A stretch of DNA of 64,000 nucleotides from Curtobacterium sp. MCJR17_020. Lineage in GTDB: Bacteria > Actinomycetota > Actinomycetes > Actinomycetales > Microbacteriaceae. Positions 19,826 to 28,934 of the stretch are shown in pieces; positions within the stretch are counted from its first letter, which is position 1; each line of letters opens with the position of its first letter. The stretch is from contig NZ_CP126260.1 of assembly GCF_003234365.2 (NCBI RefSeq), positions 1,612,001-1,676,000 of the forward strand, given 5' to 3'. A model generated the notes under the pieces. That model had not been told where the DNA came from. It made no database searches and was given only the letters and a program-made list of their open reading frames with translations. The translations under genes and the position numbers were made by a program.

Positions 19826-19931
19826 TCGTCGGGGGATGCGGTCGCAGTGTGACCGGGGAAAACGGCCGGTCAGGAGTGCGGATCGCGGCGATGAGCGTGT
19901 CGGGTGTGCGCGAGCGGTACCGAGCTGCGAG

Positions 19932-19937
19932 TAAGCT
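19932..19937 (+). promoter_or_regulatory. Possible ctaC -10 box
   Basis: TAAGCT lies about 97 bases before the ctaC GTG in the 208-base gap after the terminator. The -35 is not clear; the long leader may hold regulation. Confidence 0.3.
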
Positions 19938-20033
19938 AGGAGTGTTCCAATCAAGCTGGGAGCCAGCCAAGTGTCGCCTTCGTGCGACTCGGCGGGTTCG
20001 GCTCCGGGCTCACGTCTTTTGCGAGAGGTAACA

Positions 20034-20936
20034 GTGCGTTCGAATCGCCGTATACGTTGGGCGGCCGTCCCGGTGGCCGTCGGTCTGGTCATCGCACTGG
20101 CTGGCTGCACGCAGCAGCAGATGAACGGATGGCTCCCCGGCACGGAGGAGACGAAGGACGTCACCAACCACACGAGCCGCATCGTCGGCCTGTGGACCAC
20201 CAGCTGGGTGGTGCTCCTCGCCGTCGGTCTCATCGTCTGGGGCCTGATCATCTGGGCCGCCATCGTGTACCGCCGCCGGAAGGGCCAGACCGGCCTGCCC
20301 GTGCAGATGCGCTACAACATGCCGCTCGAGATCTTCTACACGATCGTGCCGCTCATCCTGGTGCTGGGCTTCTTCGCCTTCACCGCGAAGGACCAGGCCG
20401 CGATCGAGAAGCCGTTCGACGACCCCGACGCCACCGTGCACGTGTACGGCAAGCGCTGGGCGTGGGACTTCAACTACATCAACAAGGACAACCCCGAGGA
20501 CAGCGTCTACTACCAGGGCATCCAGGCCCAGGAAGAAGAGAACGCCAAGGGCGCCATCGACGAGTCGCAGCTGCCGACCCTCTACCTGCCGCAGGGCAAG
20601 AAGGTCGCGATCGAGCTGTCCTCGCGCGACGTCGACCACTCCTTCTGGATCATCGACTTCCTGTACAAGAAGGACATGCTCCCGGGCAAGACCAACTGGG
20701 AGTACTTCATCCCGGAGAAGCTCGGGACGTACCAGGGCAAGTGCGCGGAGCTCTGCGGTGAGTACCACTCGCTGATGCTCTTCCAGGTGAAGGTCGTCAC
20801 GCCGGCGCAGTACCAGGACTACCTCGACACCCTGAAGGACCAGGGCAAGGTCGGGCTCCTCGGCGACGAGTACAACACCAACACGAACGAACCGAACAAC
20901 AAGGCGCCGGTCGAGGCGTCCAGCGAGAACAAGTAG
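20034..20936 (+). CDS. ctaC: Cytochrome c oxidase subunit II (CtaC)
   Basis: Membrane-anchored CuA subunit of the aa3 oxidase, 300 residues. GTG 20034 follows GAGAGG and gives a lipoprotein signal with lipobox LAGC (Cys25); a longer reading from 19971 is less likely. Two transmembrane helices (about 52-75 and 95-117), then the cupredoxin domain. All CuA ligands are visible: His202 (DVDHSFW), Cys237 and Cys241 (CAELCGEYHSLM), His245, Met248. It passes electrons to heme a in CtaD, whose gene starts 11 bases on. Confidence 0.97.
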   Translation: MRSNRRIRWAAVPVAVGLVIALAGCTQQQMNGWLPGTEETKDVTNHTSRIVGLWTTSWVVLLAVGLIVWGLIIWAAIVYRRRKGQTGLPVQMRYNMPLEIFYTIVPLILVLGFFAFTAKDQAAIEKPFDDPDATVHVYGKRWAWDFNYINKDNPEDSVYYQGIQAQEEENAKGAIDESQLPTLYLPQGKKVAIELSSRDVDHSFWIIDFLYKKDMLPGKTNWEYFIPEKLGTYQGKCAELCGEYHSLMLFQVKVVTPAQYQDYLDTLKDQGKVGLLGDEYNTNTNEPNNKAPVEASSENK

Positions 20937-20947
20937 GGGCTCGTCAG

Positions 20948-22684
20948 ATGACAACGTCTTTCGTCGGCCAACCGACCCAGACTGCTTCGCCGGACTTCCA
21001 GGCGTCGAAGGTGGGCCGGAAGGGCAACATCATCGTCCGGTGGATCACCTCCACCGACCACAAGACCATCGGGTACATGTACCTGATCGCGTCCTTCGTC
21101 TTCTTCCTGCTCGCGGGTGTGATGGCCCTGGTCATCCGTGCCCAGCTGTTCGAGCCCGGCCTGCACGTGGTCGCGACGAAGGAGCAGTACAACCAGCTCT
21201 TCACGATGCACGGCACGATCATGCTGCTGATGTTCGCGACACCGCTCTTCTCGGGCTTCGCGAACGCGATCATGCCGCTCCAGATCGGCGCTCCCGACGT
21301 CGCCTTCCCGCGACTCAACGGCTTCGCGTTCTGGCTCTACCTGTTCGGCTCGCTCATCGCGGTCGGCGGCTTCCTCACCCCGCAGGGTGCGGCCTCGTTC
21401 GGCTGGTTCGCCTACGCGCCACTGAGTGACACGACGTTCACACCAGGGCTCGGCGGCACACTCTGGGTCTTCGGACTCGGCATGACCGGCTTCTCGACGA
21501 TCCTCGGCGCGGTGAACTTCATCACCACCATCATCACGATGCGCGCCCCGGGTCTGACGATGTTCCGCATGTCGATCTTCACGTGGAACACCCTCGTGAC
21601 GGCGCTGCTCGTCCTGATGGCCTTCCCGGTGCTCGCCACCGCGCTGTTCGGCCTCGGGCTCGACCGGGTGTTCGACGCACAGATCTTCAACCCCGCCAAC
21701 GGCGGTGCGCTGCTCTGGCAGCACCTGTTCTGGTTCTTCGGGCACCCCGAGGTGTACATCATCGCGCTGCCGTTCTTCGGCATCGTGTCCGAGGTCTTCC
21801 CGGTCTTCAGCCGCAAGCCGATCTTCGGGTACAAGACCCTCGTCTACGCGACCATCGCGATCGCGGCCCTGTCGGTCACGGTCTGGGCACACCACATGTA
21901 CGTCACCGGCGGCGTCCTGCTGCCCTGGTTCTCACTCATGACGATGCTCATCGCGGTCCCGACCGGCGTGAAGATCTTCAACTGGGTCGGCACCATGTGG
22001 CGCGGCTCGGTGACCTTCGAGACCCCGCTGCTGTGGGCCGTCGGCTTCCTCATCACGTTCACGTTCGGTGGCCTCACCGGTGTGATCCTGGCGTCGCCGC
22101 CGCTCGACTTCCACGTGTCCGACTCGTACTTCGTCGTGGCGCACTTCCACTACGTGGTCTTCGGCACCGTCGTCTTCGCGATGTTCTCCGGCTTCTACTT
22201 CTGGTGGCCGAAGTGGACGGGCAAGATGCTCAACGAGCGTCTCGGCAAGATCCACTTCTGGCTCCTGTTCATCGGGTTCCACACCACGTTCCTCATCCAG
22301 CACTGGCTGGGCGTCATCGGCATGCCGCGTCGCTACGCGACCTACCTGCCGAACGACGGCTTCACCTGGATGAACCAGCTGTCGACGATCGGCTCGATGA
22401 TCCTCGCGATCTCGTTCCTGCCGTTCATCTTCAACGTCTACGTGACGGCCCGGAACGCACCGAAGGTCGCCGTGAACGACCCGTGGGGCTACGGCCGCTC
22501 GCTCGAGTGGGCCACCAGCTGCCCGCCGCCCCGCCACAACTTCACGTCGATCCCGCGGATCCGTTCCGAGTCCCCGGCCTTCGACCTGAACCACCCCGAG
22601 GCAGGTGTGCCGATCGGTGTCGGCCCCGCGAAGGACGCCCCGGATGCCCCGACCTACGACGCCGCGAAGGGCGAGGTGAAGTAA
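20948..22684 (+). CDS. ctaD: Cytochrome c oxidase subunit I (CtaD)
   Basis: Catalytic heme-copper oxidase subunit, 578 residues, 12 membrane helices. Ligands visible: His88 (low-spin heme a), His266 with cross-linked Tyr270 in GHPEVY (CuB and A-family Tyr), His315/His316 (CuB), His399 (heme a3) and His401 (heme a) in AHFHYVVFG. The HPEVY motif places it in the A-type proton-pumping family. It is in one operon with ctaC and ctaF; ctaE and the bc1 genes are not in the window. Confidence 0.98.
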   Translation: MTTSFVGQPTQTASPDFQASKVGRKGNIIVRWITSTDHKTIGYMYLIASFVFFLLAGVMALVIRAQLFEPGLHVVATKEQYNQLFTMHGTIMLLMFATPLFSGFANAIMPLQIGAPDVAFPRLNGFAFWLYLFGSLIAVGGFLTPQGAASFGWFAYAPLSDTTFTPGLGGTLWVFGLGMTGFSTILGAVNFITTIITMRAPGLTMFRMSIFTWNTLVTALLVLMAFPVLATALFGLGLDRVFDAQIFNPANGGALLWQHLFWFFGHPEVYIIALPFFGIVSEVFPVFSRKPIFGYKTLVYATIAIAALSVTVWAHHMYVTGGVLLPWFSLMTMLIAVPTGVKIFNWVGTMWRGSVTFETPLLWAVGFLITFTFGGLTGVILASPPLDFHVSDSYFVVAHFHYVVFGTVVFAMFSGFYFWWPKWTGKMLNERLGKIHFWLLFIGFHTTFLIQHWLGVIGMPRRYATYLPNDGFTWMNQLSTIGSMILAISFLPFIFNVYVTARNAPKVAVNDPWGYGRSLEWATSCPPPRHNFTSIPRIRSESPAFDLNHPEAGVPIGVGPAKDAPDAPTYDAAKGEVK

Positions 22685-22688
22685 GCCG

Positions 22689-23105
22689 ATGCGCGCGAAC
22701 ACCAACCTGTTCTGGATCCTCTTCGGGTTCTTCATCCTCGCGGACGCCGCGTACACGATCTGGGCGCTGCTCTACTACGGCCACCCGGAGTGGGTCGGCA
22801 CCGTGGCGATCGGCCTGACCGGCATCATGTCCGCGTTCATCGCCTTCTACCTCGGCAAGGTCATGGCGTCCCAGGGCGGCGTGCTGCCCGAGGACCGCCC
22901 CGACGCCAACATCGAGGACGGCGACGCCGAGCTCGGGCACTTCAGCCCGTGGTCGTGGTGGCCGATCCTGCTGGCAGCAGCGGTCGCCGTCTGCTTCCTC
23001 GGTGTCGCAGCCGGCCTGTGGATCGTCCCGATCGGACTCGCCCTGGTGGCGGTCACCCTGGTCGGCTGGGTCTACGAGTACTACCGCGGCAACTTCGGGC
23101 ACTGA
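22689..23105 (+). CDS. ctaF: Cytochrome c oxidase subunit IV, actinobacterial type (CtaF)
   Basis: 138-residue membrane protein with four hydrophobic segments in two pairs. The N-terminus (RANTNLFWILFGFFILADAAY) and the C-terminus (VGWVYEYYRGNFGH) are typical of the actinobacterial subunit IV family, found only downstream of ctaD. ATG is 4 bases after the ctaD stop. It is a structural subunit of the bc1-aa3 supercomplex. A strong terminator follows. Confidence 0.94.
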   Translation: MRANTNLFWILFGFFILADAAYTIWALLYYGHPEWVGTVAIGLTGIMSAFIAFYLGKVMASQGGVLPEDRPDANIEDGDAELGHFSPWSWWPILLAAAVAVCFLGVAAGLWIVPIGLALVAVTLVGWVYEYYRGNFGH

Positions 23106-23127
23106 CCTGACGCTGCAACGCACCTGA

Positions 23128-23165
23128 CACTTCGGGCGGCACCACATCCGGTGCCGCCCGAAGTG
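23128..23165. terminator. Terminator of the ctaCDF operon
   Basis: CACTTCGGGCGGCACC (23128-23143) pairs perfectly with 23150-23165 around a 6-base loop, 22 bases after the ctaF stop. Confidence 0.85.
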
Positions 23166-23169
23166 CGTC

Positions 23170-23267
23170 CAGGCGCTGCACACAGCAGCACACGACCCGG
23201 CGCTGCACACCGCAGCACGACCCGGCGCTGCACACCGCAGCACGACCCGGCGCTGCACGCCGCAGCG
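23170..23267. repeat. 25-bp tandem hairpin repeats between ctaF and the G6PD-like gene
   Basis: Four units: a diverged first (23170-23192), then 23193-23217 and 23218-23242 identical, and 23243-23267 with one substitution in the core. Each has CGACCCGGCGCTGCACACCG and an internal GCTGC...GCAGC stem, so the transcript could form a row of small hairpins. No spacer variation, so not CRISPR. Confidence 0.85.
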
Positions 23268-23361
23268 CCCCACGAACTCCGGTCCCCGATCCGGAACAAA
23301 CGGGCCCGCCCGAGGCTTGACTGGAGCGGACCTCCCACCACAGCGAAAGGAGTCACCTCAG

Positions 23362-24735
23362 GTGACCGACAAGCGCACCCTCATCATCTTCGGCGCGACG
23401 GGCGACCTCGCCTCCCGCCTGCTGCTGCCGGGCCTCGGCACGTTCCTGCAGAGCGGTCGAGCGGTTCCCGTCCAGCTCATCGGCACGGGCCGCAGCGCCC
23501 GCAGCGAGGAGCAGTGGAAGGACATCGTCACGAAGTCCTTCGCGTCGCAGGACGTCAAGGGACCCGAGGTCGACGCCACGCTCGCGTCGACCCAGTTCAT
23601 CCAGGGCGACCCCACCGACCCGGAGCACCTCAAGACCCTGCTCGACGCGGCCGAGGCCGAGCCGATCCTCTACTTCGCCCTGCCGCCGCAGATCGCCTCC
23701 GACATCTGCGAGGCACTGCAGCAGGTCGAGCTCCCCGCTGGCACGACCCTGGCCTTCGAGAAGCCCTTCGGCACCGACGTCGCGAGCGCCCAGGCCCTCA
23801 ACGAGACCGTGCTGAAGCTGGTCCCGGAAGAGCGCGTGCACCGCACCGACCACTTCCTCGGACGCACCACGGTCCTGAACATCATCGGTCTGCGCTTCGC
23901 GAACCGCCTGTTCGAGCCGATCTGGAACGCCGACAACATCGAGAAGGTCGACATCTTCTACGACGAGACCCTCGGTCTCGAGAACCGCGCCCAGTACTAC
24001 GACGAGGCCGGCGCGATGGTCGACATGATCCAGTCGCACCTGCTGCAGATCCTCGGCATCGTGACGATGGACGCCCCGGCGGACATCGATGCGGTCGAGT
24101 TCCGCTCGTCCCTGGCCCGGGTGCTCCGTTCGACCGAGCTCAAGGGCGGCGACCCGAAGATCGCCTCGCGCCGTGCCGTGTACACGGCCGGCACGATCGA
24201 CGGCAAAGACCTGCCGTCCTACCAGGACGAGGACGGCGTGGACCCCTCGCGCCAGACCGAGACCCTGGCCGAGATCTCGGTCGAGGTCGACACCGCCCGC
24301 TGGGCCGGCGTCCCCTTCACACTGCGCTCGGGCAAGGCCCTCGGTACCAGCCGCAAGGAGGTGCTGATCACCTTCAAGCCGGTCACCCGCCTGCCCTCCG
24401 GCCTGAGCGGTCGCCCGAAGACCGACACGCTCCGCATCGTCCTGAACCCGGACGAGATCGAACTGACCGTGTCGGCCAACGGCGGTGGCAACCCGTTCGA
24501 GATGGGCCAGGTCACCCTGTCGTCGTCCTTCGCGGACGGCGAGCTGACCCCCTACGGCGAGGTCCTGAACGGCATCTTCCACGACGACCCGCTGCTCTCG
24601 ATCCGCGGCGACGTGGCCGAGCGCTGCTGGGAGATCGTCGAGCCGGTCGTCAAGGCCTGGAAGGCCGACGAGGTCCCGCTCGAGGAGTACCGCGCGGGTT
24701 CGCGCGGCCCGGCGGACTGGGAGTCGTCGTCCTGA
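23362..24735 (+). CDS. Glucose-6-phosphate dehydrogenase family protein, divergent paralogue
   Basis: 457 residues. Rossmann motif GATGDLASR (11-19), EKPFGTD, and the family C-terminal domain are present. Asp163-His164 of the substrate site and the catalytic-base His226 (DMIQSHLLQ) are conserved. The usual active-site RIDHYLGKE reads RTDHFLGRT here, replacing the substrate-binding Lys with Arg168 and the following Glu with Thr. It stands alone, without the tal/pgi/opcA neighbours of main actinobacterial zwf, so it is probably a second G6PD-type enzyme with altered substrate or cofactor use. GTG start follows AAGGAG. Confidence 0.85.
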   Translation: MTDKRTLIIFGATGDLASRLLLPGLGTFLQSGRAVPVQLIGTGRSARSEEQWKDIVTKSFASQDVKGPEVDATLASTQFIQGDPTDPEHLKTLLDAAEAEPILYFALPPQIASDICEALQQVELPAGTTLAFEKPFGTDVASAQALNETVLKLVPEERVHRTDHFLGRTTVLNIIGLRFANRLFEPIWNADNIEKVDIFYDETLGLENRAQYYDEAGAMVDMIQSHLLQILGIVTMDAPADIDAVEFRSSLARVLRSTELKGGDPKIASRRAVYTAGTIDGKDLPSYQDEDGVDPSRQTETLAEISVEVDTARWAGVPFTLRSGKALGTSRKEVLITFKPVTRLPSGLSGRPKTDTLRIVLNPDEIELTVSANGGGNPFEMGQVTLSSSFADGELTPYGEVLNGIFHDDPLLSIRGDVAERCWEIVEPVVKAWKADEVPLEEYRAGSRGPADWESSS

Positions 24736-24771
24736 CGGACGTCACCGTCGCGCCCTGAACGGGCGGAACTG

Positions 24772-24815
24772 CGGACGGGAGGCACGGTGCCAGCTGGCAC
24801 CGTGCCTCCCGTCCG
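24772..24815. terminator. 44-bp perfect palindrome, bidirectional terminator
   Basis: Two 22-base arms meet at AGCT with no spacer; the arm begins CGGACGGGAGGCACGG. It sits between the convergent G6PD-like and GH15 genes and is followed by TTTCG. It shares CGGGAGGC with other intergenic repeats. Confidence 0.85.
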
Positions 24816-24837
24816 TTTCGTGGTCAGGACCACCGCA

Positions 24838-26769
24838 TCAGGCGGGGGTGCCGGCGCGCTCGCCCTCGCCGGTCCACGAGCGGGTGCCACCGTCGTGGAC
24901 GGGCAGCCGCGTGCGGTGCCCGGTCGACGCACCACGCGCCCGCGCGATGGCGTCCGACGCGGACACGAGCGTCAGGTGCGACAGCACCTGCGGGGTGTTG
25001 CCGACGTGGTGCCCGGTGGCGACGTCGATCTCCTCGGAGAGCATGCCGACGTCGTTGGCGTACCCGACGAGCACGTCCATGAGGCGCTCGGCGTCGTCGA
25101 TCCGGCCTGATGCCGCGTACTGCTCGACGAGCCAGAACGAGCACGCCAGGAACGGGTGCTCCGCGCCGGTGAGCCCGTCGAACCCCGACGACGTCCGGTA
25201 CCGCAGCACGAGGCCGTCGGAGCCGGTGGACAGGTCCTGCTCGATGGCGGCGACGGTGCCGGTCATGCGGGCGTCGTGCGCGGAGACGTACCCGATCTGC
25301 GGCAGGACGAGCAGGCTCGCGTCGACCTCGTCGGTGTCGTAGTGCTGCCGGTAGCTGCCGCGCGCAGCGTTCCAGCCGTGCTCCTCGATCTCGGCCCGGA
25401 CCTGGTCGCGCAGGGTGCGCCAGCGGTCGACTGGCCCTTCGAGACCGAACTCCTCGACCGCGGCGACCCCACGGTCGAACGCGGCCCAGATCATCGCGCG
25501 CGAGTGCGTGAAGTGCCGTCGCGGACCGCGCATCTCCCAGATGCCGTTGTCGGGCTCCTGCCAGTGCTCCTCGACGTAGCCGAGCAGGGCGCGTTGCAGG
25601 GCCCACGAGTCGGCGTTCTCCTCGACCCCGAGCTCGCGGGCGTCGTGCAGGGCTGCCAGGACCTCGCCGAACACATCGCCCTGGTACTGCGTGTACGCGC
25701 CGTTGCCGACCCGGACGGGCGTCGAGCCGGCGTACCCGGGCAGGTGCAGGAGCTCCCGTTCCGGCAGTTCGCGCTCCCCGGCGATGCCGTACATGATCTG
25801 CACGTCGGCCGGGTCACCCGCGATGGCGCGGAGCAGCCAGCCGCGCCAGTGCGCCGCCTCGTCGCGGTAGCCGTGCGCGATGAGCGAGGCGAGGGCGAGG
25901 GAGGCGTCGCGGAGCCACACGTAGCGGTAGTCCCAGTTGCGTTCGCCGCCCGGGTCCTCCGGCAGGCTCGAGGTCACGGCGGCCACCACGCCGCCGGTCT
26001 CGCCGTGGGTCATCGCGCGGAGCAGCAGGAGGGAGCGGCGGGCGGCGTCGGCGTAGCGACCCTCGGTGCGCGCCGTCGCCATCCAGTCCGTCCACCACGT
26101 CACGGTGCTGCGGAGCTCGGCGTCGACGTCGACGGGCTCCGGGGGTTCCCGGTGCGAGGGGTACCAGGTGAGCACGGTGTCGAGCACGTCACCGTCGTGG
26201 ATGATCGCGGTGGCCGTGTGCCGGTGGTCGGAGGCCCGGAAGCGCGGGCCGCGCACGATGACCGACCCGGGGCCGGCGGTGGCGAGGAGTGCCGGGTCCT
26301 CGTCGCCGCCGATCTGTCGTACCCACGGCAGCGCGAGGGCGTAGTCGAACCGGATCCGCAGGGTCTGCTGCACCTCGACCGTGCCGCTCAGTCCGCGGAC
26401 ACGGCGGACGATGGACGGCCGGTGCGCGCCGACGGGCATGAACTCGGTCACCTCGACGACCCCGTCCGCCGTGGTCCACACCGTCGACAGGACGAGCGTG
26501 TCGCCGTGGTACTTCCGGTGCGCCGTCGCCGCGGGGTCGCTCGGTCGGAGCGTCCAGTGCCCGTGGTCCTCGGTGCCGAGCAGCGAGGCGAACGTGGCGG
26601 CGCTGTCGAAGCGCGGCAGGCACGCCCAGTCGATCGTGCCGTCGCGGCCGACGAGTGCGGCGGTCGAGGTGTCGCCGATGACGGCGTGGTCCTCGATCAG
26701 GTTCGGGGGAGTCGCGGGGGGCGCGGGTGCTCGCTCGGTGTCGGCGGTCCGGTCCGTGTCGGTGCTCAT
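24838..26769 (-). CDS. Glycoside hydrolase family 15 protein (glucoamylase/trehalase type)
   Basis: 643 residues, no signal peptide, so cytoplasmic. The N-terminal domain IEDHAVIGDTSTAALVGRDG and IDWACLPRFDS is typical of GH15 trehalase-like enzymes. In the (alpha/alpha)6 barrel are NWDYRYVWLRDASL, NGIWEMRG with the likely catalytic Glu, and LSEEIDVATGHHVGN with the second catalytic Glu. Mycobacterial homologues hydrolyse trehalose; glucoamylase activity is the alternative. ATG 26769 is used because further upstream the frame is the shadow of the next gene. Lies 97 bases downstream of the App1-type gene, likely co-transcribed. Confidence 0.9.
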   Translation of the reverse strand: MSTDTDRTADTERAPAPPATPPNLIEDHAVIGDTSTAALVGRDGTIDWACLPRFDSAATFASLLGTEDHGHWTLRPSDPAATAHRKYHGDTLVLSTVWTTADGVVEVTEFMPVGAHRPSIVRRVRGLSGTVEVQQTLRIRFDYALALPWVRQIGGDEDPALLATAGPGSVIVRGPRFRASDHRHTATAIIHDGDVLDTVLTWYPSHREPPEPVDVDAELRSTVTWWTDWMATARTEGRYADAARRSLLLLRAMTHGETGGVVAAVTSSLPEDPGGERNWDYRYVWLRDASLALASLIAHGYRDEAAHWRGWLLRAIAGDPADVQIMYGIAGERELPERELLHLPGYAGSTPVRVGNGAYTQYQGDVFGEVLAALHDARELGVEENADSWALQRALLGYVEEHWQEPDNGIWEMRGPRRHFTHSRAMIWAAFDRGVAAVEEFGLEGPVDRWRTLRDQVRAEIEEHGWNAARGSYRQHYDTDEVDASLLVLPQIGYVSAHDARMTGTVAAIEQDLSTGSDGLVLRYRTSSGFDGLTGAEHPFLACSFWLVEQYAASGRIDDAERLMDVLVGYANDVGMLSEEIDVATGHHVGNTPQVLSHLTLVSASDAIARARGASTGHRTRLPVHDGGTRSWTGEGERAGTPA

Positions 26770-26866
26770 GCCCCGATCGAACACCCGGAGGCCGAGCGTC
26801 GTGGCCGCGCGGACGGACCGCCGGCCGTCTGGCGGCCGCGTGCCGTCGGTGTGCCTGAAGCCTCGC

Positions 26867-27931
26867 TCAGGCCGGGTCGGAGGCGTCTGCCTCGGCGAGC
26901 CCGACCCGCGCGAGTTCGGACCAGAGCCCGGCACCGTCGGGTGCGTAGACCCACGGCGCCGAGGTGTCGCGGGAACGTTCCTGCGCCCGGGAGCGTCCGC
27001 CGGCCAGGACCGCCTCGCTCGTGGACAGCTGCCGGATGGCGACGCCCGCGACGTTCTCCGGGTGCTCGCGGGCGAACTCGCCGTACAGCGACTCGTCGTG
27101 CTGGCCGTCGTCGCCGACGAGCAGCCACTGCACGTCCGGGAAGTCCTTCGCCAGACGCCGCAGGTTCTGCTGCTTGTGCAGCTGCCCACTCCGGAAGAAC
27201 CGGTCGTGCGTGGGGCCCCAGTCGGTGAGCAGGAGCGTGCCGGACGGGTACATGTTGCGGGTCAGGAAGCGCTGCAGGGTCGGCGCGACGTTCCAGGCAC
27301 CGGTGGACAGGTACACGGTCGGGGAACCGGGGTGCTGCGCCTGCACGCGTTCGTACAGCACGGACATGCCCGGCACGGGGCGGCGGGCGTGCTCGGTGAG
27401 GACGAAGGAGTTCCACGCCGCCAGCATCGGACGGGGGAGCGAGGTCACCATGACGGTGTCGTCGATGTCGGACAGCAGCCCGAAGCGGGTGTCGGGGTGC
27501 ACGACGAACACGTCCGCCTCGACGTCGCGCCCGCCGCCGGCCGACAAGCGGACGGTGCGCCAGCCCGGCTCGAGGTCGATCGGCACGATGGTGTCGACGA
27601 CCCCGCCACGGTCGGTCTCGACGACGTGCGAGACCCCTCCGGCGGTGACGGTGACCTCGGCGTGGTCGACCGCGACGCTCGTGAAGCTCTTCCACCCGCG
27701 GACACCGGCGTACGAGACGTCGGAGGCGAGGCCACGGCGGGTCAGCAGCACGCGGCAGAGGATGCGGACCCATCCGGGAGCGCCGTAGCCGGTGTAGGGG
27801 ACGACGGTCGGGACCAGGCCACGGCTTCGGGCGCGGTGCTCGCGGAACTCCTGGACGGCGTCCTCGATGCGGGCCGCACGGTGCAGGAGCGGCTCGGCCA
27901 ACGACGGCTCGTGGGGCGTCGGGTCGGGCAT
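26867..27931 (-). CDS. App1-type phosphatase domain protein (DUF2183)
   Basis: 354 residues. N-terminal beta-rich part, then a HAD-like phosphatase domain with LLSDIDDTVMVTS (nucleophile Asp), VYLSTGAWN and LLVGDDGQHDESLY. This set matches the App1/DUF2183 family, named for a yeast phosphatidate phosphatase; the bacterial substrate is unknown. ATG is 6 bases from a -10-like GATGAT, suggesting leaderless transcription. It is divergent from the TetR gene (139 bases). Confidence 0.88.
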   Translation of the reverse strand: MPDPTPHEPSLAEPLLHRAARIEDAVQEFREHRARSRGLVPTVVPYTGYGAPGWVRILCRVLLTRRGLASDVSYAGVRGWKSFTSVAVDHAEVTVTAGGVSHVVETDRGGVVDTIVPIDLEPGWRTVRLSAGGGRDVEADVFVVHPDTRFGLLSDIDDTVMVTSLPRPMLAAWNSFVLTEHARRPVPGMSVLYERVQAQHPGSPTVYLSTGAWNVAPTLQRFLTRNMYPSGTLLLTDWGPTHDRFFRSGQLHKQQNLRRLAKDFPDVQWLLVGDDGQHDESLYGEFAREHPENVAGVAIRQLSTSEAVLAGGRSRAQERSRDTSAPWVYAPDGAGLWSELARVGLAEADASDPA

Positions 27932-27937
27932 CGCCCC

Positions 27938-27943
27938 ATCATC
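27938..27943 (-). promoter_or_regulatory. Putative leaderless -10 box of the App1-type gene
   Basis: GATGAT on the minus strand, 6 bases before the ATG. The same spacing is seen at several other starts in the window. Confidence 0.35.
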
Positions 27944-28070
27944 CCATGCAGGACCCGGAAGTCCACGTCCCGCGGCACCTGTGGTGAGTCGCAGCCATGT
28001 TCCAGCCGGTCTCTGCGAAAATCGTCCTCGTCACACCAACGAACCGCGCTGGAGCGCAAGAGGAGAACAC

Positions 28071-28718
28071 GTGCTCGTCACCGAGGTAACGAACGCTCTG
28101 CCGGGGGGATCATCACTGCTCAGGAACGAGCCGGTCCAAGCCCGCAGTTCGGCGCGCCTCGCGGGTCTGCTCGACGCTGCTGCAGCGGTGATCGACGAGA
28201 TCGGGTTCGAGCGACTCACGACCGCGATGGTCGCCGAGCGGGCCGGAGCGTCCATCGGCACCGTCTACCGCTACTTCCCGGACCGCATCGCCGTGGTCGA
28301 CGCGCTCGCCATCCGCTGCACGCAGCGGCTCGCAGCGCGTTTCGTCGCGGCGCTCGACGCGAGCGGCGCGGAGACCTGGCAGCAGGCCTGCGACGTGCTG
28401 ATCGACGAGACCGCGGAGCTGTACCGCACCGAGCCCGGCTTCCGCGCGATCCGCTTCGGCGACACCGCGGACACCGGCACCGGTGACGCCGAGGACCGCA
28501 TGGGAGCGCTCGGCGCCGCCGTCGGGCAGATCATGCGCGACCGGTTCGGGCTGCCCGAGAACGAGCGCATCGCACGGGCCTGGGTCGTGCTGGCCGAGTC
28601 CGGCCACGCCGTGCTGGCGCGGGCGCACCGCGACCGCGAGCACCCCGACACGGCGCTCATCGCCGAGTACCGCACGATGAGCCGCGCCCACATGGAGTCG
28701 GTGGTCGCCGCCGGCTGA
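28071..28718 (+). CDS. TetR family transcriptional regulator
   Basis: 215 residues. The N-terminal helix-turn-helix spans about 23-70: ARLAGLLDAAAAVIDEIGFE, LTTAMVAERAGASIGTVYRY, FPDRIAVVDA. The C-terminal ligand domain is not assignable. GTG start is supported by AGAGGAGA five bases upstream. Because it is divergent from the App1/GH15 pair, that pair is a likely target, with autoregulation; the downstream opuC genes are an alternative. A hairpin terminator follows. Confidence 0.92.
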   Translation: MLVTEVTNALPGGSSLLRNEPVQARSSARLAGLLDAAAAVIDEIGFERLTTAMVAERAGASIGTVYRYFPDRIAVVDALAIRCTQRLAARFVAALDASGAETWQQACDVLIDETAELYRTEPGFRAIRFGDTADTGTGDAEDRMGALGAAVGQIMRDRFGLPENERIARAWVVLAESGHAVLARAHRDREHPDTALIAEYRTMSRAHMESVVAAG

Positions 28719-28746
28719 CCGCCGCGGGGTCCCGCACCCATCCGCC

Positions 28747-28782
28747 GACGCCCGTGCTTCTCGAACAGGAGGCGCGGGCGTC
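28747..28782 (+). terminator. Terminator hairpin after the TetR gene
   Basis: GACGCCCG (28747-28754) pairs with CGGGCGTC (28775-28782); the stem extends inward through G-U pairs. Confidence 0.6.
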
Positions 28783-28934
28783 GTCGTCCGTGCTGGTTCC
28801 GTCGTGCGCTCGGTCCGGTCCACGGCGGTGCGCACCTGTCCGGGACGCGCCGCGTACCGGAACGGGTGAACCGCTGTCGGACCCGACGGGTACTCTCATC
28901 CGGAGTCGGGCTACCTCCGAACAGAAGGGCACCC

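Noticed and set aside
20034..20052. GTTCGAATC near the ctaC start, again T-loop-like
   Set aside because: It is inside the signal peptide codons of ctaC and no cloverleaf can be drawn.
23170..23267. Tandem units considered as a CRISPR array
   Set aside because: Units are directly adjacent with no unique spacers, and no cas genes are present.
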